DNA of 9,341 nucleotides. Origin: Deltaproteobacteria bacterium. GTDB taxonomy: Bacteria; Desulfobacterota; G020345765. Each line of letters starts with the position of its first letter. The stretch's first letter is position 1. This document shows, one piece after another, positions 1-4,889 of this stretch. The stretch covers positions 1 to 9,341 of the forward strand of contig JAUWWP010000082.1 in the NCBI GenBank assembly GCA_030616835.1, given 5' to 3'. The position numbers and the translations under genes are program-made. Below the pieces are notes generated by a model that saw nothing but the letters and a program-made list of their open reading frames with translations, had not been told where the DNA came from and ran no database searches.

Positions 1-91
1 ATTGGCCTTCGGGATCACCCAAGGCAATAAAACCAAGCAGGAGAGGTACCGCTACCAGAGCAGTCAATAACCTTCTGGTTAACTCAGTCAT
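1..91 (-). CDS. N-terminus of a membrane protein, probably phosphatidate cytidylyltransferase (CdsA), partial
   Basis: An ATG at 91-89 opens a frame that stays open for 30 codons to the window edge. The peptide starts MTELTRRLLTALVAVPLLLG: a short basic segment followed by a hydrophobic stretch typical of a first transmembrane helix. The pattern of basic residues, then 'LLTALVAVPLLL', is how many CdsA proteins begin; CdsA makes CDP-diacylglycerol from phosphatidate and CTP in the inner membrane. A strong Shine-Dalgarno (GGAGGT, 8 nt spacing) precedes the ATG. The start overlaps the 3' end of the upstream M17-domain gene by 8 bp, so the two are probably translationally coupled. That a gene starts here is well supported. 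The CdsA identity rests on one N-terminal helix, and another integral membrane protein is possible. Confidence 0.5.
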   Translation of the reverse strand, partial: MTELTRRLLTALVAVPLLLGFIALGDPEGQ

Positions 92-650
92 CTCTTATTA
101 CCTCCCCTCTCCAAACCTCCAGTTCCGCCTTTCCTTTAAGCTTTTGCTTGGCCTGAAGGGAACCCAAGAGAATTCGATCAAACTTAGTGGGATCCTCAGT
201 CAGTATCAAGCTAAAATCCTCTGCTTGATTAACTCCGGAGCCCTTTGCCATCCTGACAAGAAATATCTCTGCCGCCCGGAAAGGCTCCAGATCCATTAGA
301 TGAAGACCAGGAAGAGGGGTTGCCAGATGAAATACCTTCATTCCCAGCATAACTTTGCGAATCTCTTCCGAGATCTGAGAAAACCTTTTAAAGGAGAATT
401 GAGATGAATGGCCCAGACCGACCAAGAGGATTCGAGGCGAACAGAGCTTATCCTGTGAGCCTATCAGAATAAACTCTTTAAAATGACCATCGATCTTACC
501 ACTGTTTATTAACCCTGAAAGACAGCCATTCAGTCGCCCATCGATCCATCCCGCCGTGCCCTTCAGCGGCCTTTCATCAGCAAAAAAGTAAGATATAACT
601 GCCTCACATTCAATCCGATCTATCCCCTGACCAGAAAGCTTTACCTTCAA
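84..650 (-). CDS. Stand-alone M17 (leucyl aminopeptidase) N-terminal-domain protein
   Basis: The 188-aa protein resembles the N-terminal domain of M17 leucyl aminopeptidases (PepA type). Residues ~23-45 carry 'FADERPLKG...GWIDGRLNGCLSGLI' and residues ~73-79 'ILLVGLG', both hallmarks of that domain. The C-terminal dizinc catalytic domain is absent: the frame ends at residue 188, and the next gene on the strand starts a membrane protein, so no aminopeptidase activity is expected. The start is TTG at 650-648; an in-frame TGA lies just upstream, so no longer start exists, and GGGAG sits 6 nt before the TTG. This start overlaps the nusB stop (TTGA), and the 3' end overlaps the next gene by 8 bp, so it is locked into an operon. 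In full-length enzymes this domain has a macro-domain-like fold, and in E. coli PepA it contributes to DNA binding. The function of the isolated domain here is unknown. Confidence 0.8.
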   Translation of the reverse strand: MKVKLSGQGIDRIECEAVISYFFADERPLKGTAGWIDGRLNGCLSGLINSGKIDGHFKEFILIGSQDKLCSPRILLVGLGHSSQFSFKRFSQISEEIRKVMLGMKVFHLATPLPGLHLMDLEPFRAAEIFLVRMAKGSGVNQAEDFSLILTEDPTKFDRILLGSLQAKQKLKGKAELEVWRGEVIRDD

Positions 651-1081
651 TCCTCACTCCCAAGCCGTCCGCCTCTTTCCCGGTTATGCTTGGCAATCCT
701 ATCCAGAATCCCATTAATAAAGGAACCAGAGTCTTCTGAACCGAATCTTTTGGCCATCTCAATTGCCTCGTTGAGAGTAACCTTGTAAGGAATATCCGGA
801 CAATAGAGCAGCTCAAATACCGCCATCCTTAAGATATTTCTGTCCACTACCGCCATCCTCTCCACCCTCCAGTTCTCGGAGTTCCGCTTAATCAGTTCAT
901 CAATCTCCTCCCGATTTGTCCAGGTACCTTCGATAAGGCTTGAACAAAAGGCTTTGACCTCCTCCTGGGGAGAGAAATTCTCCCAAAAAAGTTGCACTAC
1001 ACCCTCAGGGTCTTCTCTAACGACATCGATCTGGTAGAGGGCTTGCAGGGCCAATTCCCGTGATTTACGACGCTTACCCAT
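647..1081 (-). CDS. nusB: Transcription antitermination factor NusB
   Basis: NusB is a small all-helical RNA-binding protein. With NusE (S10) it binds boxA RNA and supports antitermination of rRNA operons. The protein begins MGKRRKSRELALQALYQID, the usual NusB opening. Its second half has the conserved 'VVDRNILRMAVFELLY', 'PYKVTLNEAIEMAKRFG' and 'SGSFINGILDRIA' blocks. From the ATG at 1081 it is 144 aa, the normal family length. The frame stays open to a TTG at 1111, but those 10 extra residues come from repeat-like DNA and are not NusB-like, so I chose the ATG. Neither start has a convincing Shine-Dalgarno. Following ribH is a widely conserved arrangement, though here 246 bp of repeats intervene. 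The stop overlaps the TTG start of the next gene by two bases. Confidence 0.95.
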   Translation of the reverse strand: MGKRRKSRELALQALYQIDVVREDPEGVVQLFWENFSPQEEVKAFCSSLIEGTWTNREEIDELIKRNSENWRVERMAVVDRNILRMAVFELLYCPDIPYKVTLNEAIEMAKRFGSEDSGSFINGILDRIAKHNRERGGRLGSED

Positions 1082-1327
1082 AAGGTCTAAAATCCTAATG
1101 CCAAAATCCAAATGTCAAATGAATGACAAATGTCAAAATCCAAAGCCTACCTCGCCGTAGTAGCTACGAAGGTTGAATGACAAATAATTTGTCATTTGAA
1201 CTTTGAACTTTATTTGAACTTTGAGCTTTGTCATTTGACATTAGCTCACCTATAGTCAAAGAACCCAAACATCAATAGATATGATTCAAGGATTAAAGTC
1301 CCTGCTATTCCCTGAAATAGAAGAGCC
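1082..1327. repeat. Repeat-filled ribH-nusB spacer
   Basis: I see no gene in this 246-bp gap. It holds several short repeats. A perfect 10-1-10 palindrome lies at 1176-1196 (arm AATGACAAAT). CAAAATCCAAA occurs directly at 1102-1112 and 1134-1144, with AAATGTCAAA copies near 1110 and 1128. TTGAACT-type heptamers recur between about 1196 and 1226. A small stem, CGTAG-TAG-CTACG, lies at 1156-1168. The ribH-proximal end (1281-1316) matches sequence downstream of yceD. This style of low-complexity, self-complementary intergenic DNA is typical of dispersed repeats in some uncultivated bacteria. I could not find a convincing terminator or promoter in it. Confidence 0.7.
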
Positions 1328-1792
1328 TTAAATCTTCTTTAAAAGATTCACCATCTCCACCGCCGCCAGGGCTGCATCCTCGCCCTTGTTCCCCATTTTG
1401 GTCCCTGCCCGTTCAATGGCCTGCTCAATATCCTCAGCGGTAATTACCCCCAAAGAAATGGGCACCTTTCCTTCCAGATTTAGGACCGCAATCCCCTTGG
1501 TCACCTCAGCCGCAATGTGGTCATAGTGAATTGTACCCCCCCGGATTATTGCTCCGAGGCAGATAATTGCATCGTACCCTCCCGTATCCACCAGCCTTCT
1601 GGCCATAAGCGGGATCTCAAAGGAGCCGGGCACCTTATGTATCTCGATATTCTTTTCCTCAGCTCCACTCCGCTGCAAGGCATCCAGAGCCCCTTCCAGC
1701 AGCTTATCGGTAATAAAATGATTGAAGCGAGACACTATAATCCCGAATCTTAAACCCTGAGCCGCCAGGCTTCCCTCAATAATATTAGGCAT
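1328..1792 (-). CDS. ribH: 6,7-dimethyl-8-ribityllumazine synthase
   Basis: RibH condenses 5-amino-6-ribitylaminouracil with 3,4-dihydroxy-2-butanone 4-phosphate to form lumazine, the penultimate step to riboflavin, usually in a pentameric or icosahedral assembly. The 154-aa protein is standard length. It shows SRFN (residues 21-24, with the substrate-stacking Phe), VPGSFEIP (54-61), the phosphate/catalytic loop 'AIIRGGTIHYDH' with the general-base His at 89, and the 'IEQAIERAGTKMGNKGEDAA' tail including the conserved Arg at 128. The position of B. subtilis Phe113 is Leu here (ISLGVIT), a mild variation. The ATG at 1792 has a strong Shine-Dalgarno (AAGGAGG, 5 nt spacing). It follows ribBA by 14 bp and is co-transcribed with it. 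Confidence 0.98.
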   Translation of the reverse strand: MPNIIEGSLAAQGLRFGIIVSRFNHFITDKLLEGALDALQRSGAEEKNIEIHKVPGSFEIPLMARRLVDTGGYDAIICLGAIIRGGTIHYDHIAAEVTKGIAVLNLEGKVPISLGVITAEDIEQAIERAGTKMGNKGEDAALAAVEMVNLLKKI

Positions 1793-1806
1793 TGTCTCCT
1801 CCTTCC

Positions 1807-3024
1807 TTAACCCAACTTCTCCTTAATCTCAAGAAGATGCCCCATCTTTTTCTTCTTTGTCCTAAGGTATTCAATGTTCCTTTCCGTTGGAGTTATCTCA
1901 ATAGGAACCCTCCCGGTAACTACCAACCCATAGCCTTCGAGACCCACGATTTTCTTGGGGTTATTGGTCATTAAGCGTATTCTGTGCACTCCCAGATCGC
2001 TTAGGATTTGGGCTCCGATTCCATAATCTCGAAGATCATCCTTGAAGCCAAGAATTCTGTTGGCCTCCACCGTATCCTTCCCCTCTTCCTGCAAGGTATA
2101 TGCCTTGATCTTATTAACCAGGCCTATCCCCCGGCCCTCCTGGCGCATATAAAGAATAACCCCCTTGCCCTCTTCCTCAATCATCCTCATCGCCCGCTGA
2201 AGCTGGGCACCACAGTCACATCTCTCTGAACCCAGGACATCCCCGGTAACACATTCAGAATGAACTCTAACCAGAATCTCCGCTTCGGGATCGATCTTCC
2301 CCTTGACCAGAGCTAAATGCTGGTTGGCATCCACCTTGCTGGTATAAGCAATGGCCTTAAACTTCCCTCCGTATCTGGTAGGAAGGGTAGCGGAGGCAAC
2401 CCGCTGGACCAGGGATTCGCTCTGCATTCGATACTCAATCAGATCAGCAACAGTAACAATTCGTAAATTGTGCCTCTTGGCGAAGACTTCCAGGTCAGGG
2501 CGGCGGGCCATTGTCCCGTCATCATTCATAATTTCGCAGATAACTGCCGCCGGCTTCCACCCGGCCAGGCGGGCTAAATCAACTGAGCCCTCGGTCTGAC
2601 CGGTACGAACCAGAACCCCTCCCTCCTTGGCCTTTAAAGGAAAGACATGTCCTGGACGCACCAGATCATCGGGCTTGGTGTCATCGGCTATTGCGGTCAA
2701 AATGGTAGTGGCCCGATCTGCCGCCGAGATCCCGGTAGTAACACCCTCTCGGGCATCTACGGAAACAGTGAAGGCAGTCCCTAAAGGGGAGGTATTCTCA
2801 CTAACCATTAAAGGGATATGAATCTTGCGCAGCCTCTTTTCGTCCAGAGCCAGGCAGATCAGTCCCCGGCCATATCTTGCCATAAAATTAATGGCCTCCG
2901 GGGTAACCAGTTCTGCGGCCATTGCCAGGTCTCCCTCATTCTCCCGATCCTCATCGTCCACCAGGATGATCATCTTCCCCTGGCGGATATCCTCAATTGA
3001 CTTCTTAATTGCACTTACTGCCAT
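1807..3024 (-). CDS. ribBA: Bifunctional 3,4-DHBP synthase / GTP cyclohydrolase II
   Basis: This fusion supplies both precursors of riboflavin: 3,4-dihydroxy-2-butanone 4-phosphate from ribulose 5-phosphate (RibB half) and the ribosylated diaminopyrimidine from GTP (RibA half). The first ~200 residues carry the acidic loop DDEDRENEGDL (about 23-33), 'GVTTGISAADRATT' (95-108) and 'RPGHVFPL' (123-130). The second half carries the zinc-binding 'HSECVTGDVLGSERCDCG' (Cys 258, 269, 271), 'LYMRQEGRGIGL' with the conserved Tyr and Arg, and 'RLMTNNPKKI'. Both active sites look intact and the 405-aa length is normal. A GTG lies one codon upstream, but the ATG at 3024 is better placed behind AGGAGGGGAG (6 nt). 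It lies 30 bp after ribE and 14 bp before ribH. Confidence 0.98.
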   Translation of the reverse strand: MAVSAIKKSIEDIRQGKMIILVDDEDRENEGDLAMAAELVTPEAINFMARYGRGLICLALDEKRLRKIHIPLMVSENTSPLGTAFTVSVDAREGVTTGISAADRATTILTAIADDTKPDDLVRPGHVFPLKAKEGGVLVRTGQTEGSVDLARLAGWKPAAVICEIMNDDGTMARRPDLEVFAKRHNLRIVTVADLIEYRMQSESLVQRVASATLPTRYGGKFKAIAYTSKVDANQHLALVKGKIDPEAEILVRVHSECVTGDVLGSERCDCGAQLQRAMRMIEEEGKGVILYMRQEGRGIGLVNKIKAYTLQEEGKDTVEANRILGFKDDLRDYGIGAQILSDLGVHRIRLMTNNPKKIVGLEGYGLVVTGRVPIEITPTERNIEYLRTKKKKMGHLLEIKEKLG

Positions 3025-3054
3025 CACACACTCCCCTCCTCAAGGCAGTTGCTT

Positions 3055-3705
3055 CTATGCAAATCCATGTTCGGCCAAGAAATCAAGCCCGATCCTCCCT
3101 CTATCTCTGCTCCCTTCCCGAGCGGTCAAAAATTTCTCCACATATTTACCTAGCAGATCATTTTCGATATTCACTTCATCTCCTACTTTCCGATATTTGA
3201 AAATAGTGTTGTCCAGGGTATAAGGAATAATATTGACGCTAAAGGACTCTCCTTTCAGTTCGTTCACCGTAAGGCTTACCCCATCCACCGCCACCGAGCC
3301 CTTTTTGATTAAATAGCGGGCAATCTCCTTTGAGGTAGTGATTTCGAAGCGTACTGAGTCAGAATCGGGGGCTAACTTTCTTATGGTTCCCTTACCATCA
3401 ATATGTCCTGAGACCAGGTGTCCTCCTAATTGATCTCCCACCTTAACCGCCCTCTCTAAGTTGACCTTGTCTCCCTCCCGAAGCAGTCCCAGAGTCGTTC
3501 TTTCCCGAGACTCCTTTGACACCTGGGCGCTAAATGCTCTGCCGCTAACCCCTATCACCGTCAGGCAGCAGCCATTCACGGCAATACTCTCTCCCCTTCT
3601 TAGTTCAGCGGAATCAAAGGAGACCCCCAGCGTGAGCCCCTCCGCGCCAACCCCACGTCTAACACTCTTTACCACACCAACGGCTTCAATCAATCCAGTA
3701 AACAT
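3055..3705 (-). CDS. ribE: Riboflavin synthase alpha subunit
   Basis: RibE dismutates two lumazine molecules into riboflavin and the pyrimidinedione, the last step of the pathway. The 216-aa protein opens with the near-invariant MFTGLIE. It has the two lumazine-binding barrel repeats: residues 1-~97 with 'NGCCLTV' and 'GGHLVSGHIDG' at the junction, and ~98-193 with 'DGVSLTVNEL', 'NIIPYTLDNT' and 'GKYVEKFL'. A short C-terminal tail of about 20 residues follows. The start is fixed by the conserved N-terminus although no clear Shine-Dalgarno precedes it, suggesting weak or coupled initiation. It lies 48 bp downstream of the HTH gene and 30 bp upstream of ribBA. In other lineages ribD commonly precedes this gene; here it does not. 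Confidence 0.97.
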   Translation of the reverse strand: MFTGLIEAVGVVKSVRRGVGAEGLTLGVSFDSAELRRGESIAVNGCCLTVIGVSGRAFSAQVSKESRERTTLGLLREGDKVNLERAVKVGDQLGGHLVSGHIDGKGTIRKLAPDSDSVRFEITTSKEIARYLIKKGSVAVDGVSLTVNELKGESFSVNIIPYTLDNTIFKYRKVGDEVNIENDLLGKYVEKFLTAREGSRDRGRIGLDFLAEHGFA

Positions 3706-3753
3706 TAGCCAGAAATTATCATAATCCTAAAACGTAGTCAATTCCTCAATTTA

Positions 3754-3951
3754 TCACTTTTGTCTTGCTTTCCGGTTTTGTTTCTTCATATTTCTCTGGA
3801 TCCATTTATCAATGTCTTCTATTCTGAATCTCCAGGCCATTCCAACCTTAAAGCCAGGCAATTCACCTCTCTGGAGAAGGTTGTAAATAGTCCTTTCGGT
3901 GACATTCAAATATTCGGCAATTTGTTTAGTTGTTAGGACTGACTCATTCAT
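3754..3951 (-). CDS. Excisionase-family helix-turn-helix DNA-binding protein
   Basis: This 65-aa protein is a single MerR/excisionase-type winged helix-turn-helix (HTH_17-like). The sequence 'LTTKQIAEYLNVTERTIYNL' (residues 6-25) is the helix-turn-helix. 'LLQRGELPGFKVGMAWRF' and 'IEDIDKWI' form the wing and following helix, and the tail (KKQNRKARQK) is basic. It has no ligand-binding or recombinase domain, and no integrase gene is nearby, so an excision role is unlikely. It is the first gene behind a perfect-consensus promoter and ends 48 bp before ribE, so it is probably transcribed with the riboflavin genes. An inverted repeat over its own -35 makes autoregulation a plausible inference. Start ATG 3951 has only a weak GGTGG/GGAAG Shine-Dalgarno. 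Such small HTH proteins are common and mostly of unknown target. Confidence 0.88.
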   Translation of the reverse strand: MNESVLTTKQIAEYLNVTERTIYNLLQRGELPGFKVGMAWRFRIEDIDKWIQRNMKKQNRKARQK

Positions 3952-4002
3952 GAGTAGCTTCCACCAGGCTTAAAATTTAGGTAAAGAATGCAGCTTAATT
4001 AC

Positions 4003-4031
4003 ATTATATTCAAAACAATTCTGTCTGTCAA
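4003..4031 (-). promoter_or_regulatory. Perfect-consensus sigma-70 promoter for HTH-rib operon
   Basis: Read on the minus strand, TTGACA (4031-4026) and TATAAT (4008-4003) are separated by exactly 17 bp, matching the sigma-70 consensus at all 12 positions. The expected transcription start is near 3996, leaving an untranslated leader of about 45 nt before the HTH start codon. That leader is too short for an FMN riboswitch. Confidence 0.85.
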
Positions 4032-4048
4032 GGAGAGATTTCTGACAG
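4025..4048. promoter_or_regulatory. Inverted repeat over the -35 box, candidate operator
   Basis: CTGTCA at 4025-4030 and TGACAG at 4043-4048 form a perfect 6-bp inverted repeat with a 12-bp spacer. The left arm lies on the -35 hexamer of the HTH-rib promoter. A dimer bound here would block RNA polymerase. The HTH protein is the obvious candidate binder, but this is inferred from position only, and 6-bp arms can arise by chance. Confidence 0.35.
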
Positions 4049-4070
4049 GAGTTTCGTCAAAAACCCTTCA

Positions 4071-4100
4071 AGTAGGGGCAATTCATGAATTGCCCCTACT
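4071..4100. repeat. Perfect 30-bp palindrome (REP/MITE-like)
   Basis: AGTAGGGGCAATTCA (4071-4085) is followed directly by its exact reverse complement (4086-4100). The GTAGGGGC...GCCCCTAC ends resemble palindromic repeats dispersed between genes in many environmental bacterial genomes. It lies between two divergent promoters and is not followed closely by a T-tract on either strand, so it is unlikely to be a terminator. Confidence 0.8.
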
Positions 4101-4127
4101 AATTCGTGTAATTCGTGAAATTCGTGG
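4101..4127. repeat. Three tandem 9-bp units AATTCGTGN
   Basis: AATTCGTGT (4101), AATTCGTGA (4110) and AATTCGTGG (4119) are contiguous and differ only in the last base. They directly abut the 30-bp palindrome. Similar 'attcgtg' strings recur in intergenic DNA of some environmental genomes, so a dispersed repeat family is the simplest reading. Confidence 0.75.
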
Positions 4128-4146
4128 TTCAAATCTCCATTCAATC

Positions 4147-4187
4147 ATTTGCATTTTTCATTTTTCATTTTGCAATTTGCAATTTCT
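4147..4187. repeat. AT-rich low-complexity repeat (CATTTTT / GCAATTT)
   Basis: This short stretch contains tandem CATTTTT-like units (about 4152-4171) followed by two GCAATTT units (4172-4185). No coding potential is evident. It completes the run of dispersed-type repeats filling the first part of the divergent intergenic region. Confidence 0.6.
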
Positions 4188-4195
4188 TTAGTGCC

Positions 4196-4223
4196 TTGAT
4201 CTTCGCTACCATTATGATATTAT
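4196..4223 (+). promoter_or_regulatory. Possible upstream promoter of the yceD-fab operon
   Basis: TTGATC (4196-4201) and TATTAT (4218-4223) are separated by 16 bp. The match is moderate, and it lies about 55 bp upstream of a better candidate. It may be a second tandem promoter or a chance match in AT-rich DNA. Confidence 0.3.
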
Positions 4224-4224
4224 C

Positions 4225-4251
4225 GTTTTACAGTGTTTTACAGTGTTTTAC
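4225..4251. repeat. 10-bp direct repeats GTTTTACAGT upstream of the fab-operon -35
   Basis: GTTTTACAGT occurs at 4225-4234 and 4235-4244, and a third partial unit GTTTTAC at 4245-4251 runs straight into TTGACA. The 10-bp period is close to one DNA helical turn and the array touches the -35 element. It could be an activator or repressor binding array, or a replication-slippage repeat. Confidence 0.6.
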
Positions 4252-4280
4252 TTGACAAATTTTCTGGTTTCGATAATACT
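4252..4280 (+). promoter_or_regulatory. Candidate sigma-70 promoter for yceD-rpmF-fab operon
   Basis: A perfect -35 TTGACA (4252-4257) is followed after 17 bp by AATACT (4275-4280), a 4/6 match to the -10 box. An alternative -10, GATAAT at 4272, would give only a 14-bp spacer. Transcription would begin near 4287, giving a leader of about 60 nt before yceD. Confidence 0.6.
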
Positions 4281-4317
4281 GAAATCTCAATTTCAGGATC
4301 ACCGAGGACTCAAGTTA

Positions 4318-4376
4318 CCTGATGTCCTGAAAAATCAGGAATAAGAATGAAGATTAAGGTTGATAAGATTCCTGAT
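4318..4376 (+). promoter_or_regulatory. yceD ribosome-binding site within alternative hairpins
   Basis: The Shine-Dalgarno AGGA of yceD (6 nt before the ATG at 4347) lies in ATCAGGAAT (4334-4342). It can pair with TCCTGA just upstream (4325-4330, loop AAAA), with CCTGAT (4318-4323), or with ATTCCTGAT inside the coding start (4368-4376, nine perfect pairs). Earlier in the leader, TCAGGA (4293-4298) could compete for TCCTGA. The layout is compatible with translational control, but no regulator or ligand is implied by the sequence. Confidence 0.4.
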
Positions 4377-4883
4377 AGTGGTTTGCAGTTAGATCTTGCT
4401 TATGAGAAGGATTGGCTGAAGCATCTTCAGAAAGGGCATCGAGAGGAGGATTTTGATTTTATTGCCCCGATTACGGCTCGCGTAGAACTTAATCGTTCCG
4501 GAAAGAATGTATTCATCAAGGGAGAACTTGCGGGAAAGCTTAAGTCCCTATGCTCCCGCTGCTTGAAGTCTTTCAACTATAATTTAGGGGCGGATTTTCA
4601 GGGCAGCTTAACTCCTTTACCCCAGAGGTTCGAAAAGGAAGAGATTGAGCTTTCCGGTGAAGATGTGGAGCTTAGTTTCTATCAGGGAGGAGAGATTGAC
4701 CTGAAGGAGGTCATCTCCGAACAGTTGGTCTTAGCAGTTCCCCTGACCCCCCTCTGCCAGGAAGAATGTAAGGGGCTTTGCCCTCAGTGTGGGACGGATT
4801 TGAATGAGGGGGAGTGTAATTGTCAGATGGAAACTCTTTCGGGTTTTGCGGTTCTGAAGAATTTTAAGCTCAAAAAAGGGTAG
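4347..4883 (+). CDS. yceD: YceD/DUF177 family zinc-ribbon-like protein
   Basis: This 178-aa protein belongs to the DUF177 (YceD) family, almost always encoded next to rpmF. Plant and bacterial members are linked to 23S rRNA accumulation and large-subunit assembly, though the exact activity is unsettled. It shows the family hallmarks: CSRC at residues 69-72, the acidic 'IDLKEVISEQLVLAVPLTPLC' segment, and the cysteine-rich 'CQEECKGLCPQCGTDLNEGECNC' block (Cys 137, 141, 145, 148, 157, 159). The ending 'FAVLKNFK' is also typical. Start ATG 4347 has AGGA at 6 nt. It is the first gene of the plus-strand operon. Unusually, a 184-bp spacer with a strong hairpin separates it from rpmF, where most genomes have only a short gap. 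Confidence 0.95.
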   Translation: MKIKVDKIPDSGLQLDLAYEKDWLKHLQKGHREEDFDFIAPITARVELNRSGKNVFIKGELAGKLKSLCSRCLKSFNYNLGADFQGSLTPLPQRFEKEEIELSGEDVELSFYQGGEIDLKEVISEQLVLAVPLTPLCQEECKGLCPQCGTDLNEGECNCQMETLSGFAVLKNFKLKKG

Positions 4884-4889
4884 TTTTAC

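Noticed and set aside
1082..1111. Upstream TTG start for nusB
   Set aside because: The ten added residues come from the CAAAATCC repeat DNA, lack a Shine-Dalgarno and do not resemble NusB. The ATG at 1081 gives the normal length.
3754..3951. HTH gene as a marker of a prophage or integrative element
   Set aside because: No integrase, attachment-site duplication or phage gene is visible and all neighbours are housekeeping genes.
3706..4002. FMN riboswitch upstream of the rib genes
   Set aside because: The transcript leader (about 45 nt) and the HTH-ribE gap (48 bp) are too short for an RFN element, and I recognise none of its conserved helices.
4071..4100. Palindrome as a bidirectional terminator
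   Set aside because: Both flanking transcription units point away from it, and neither strand has a T-tract directly after the stem.
3988..4191. 67-codon open frame on the plus strand in the divergent intergenic region
   Set aside because: Its codons run through the palindrome, the AATTCGTG array and the AT-rich repeat, and it covers the opposite promoter. The peptide (VGAIHELPLLIR...) is the kind of false product these repeats generate.
4101..4251. CRISPR-like array
   Set aside because: The repeats are 9-10 bp and contiguous with no spacers, and no cas genes are nearby.
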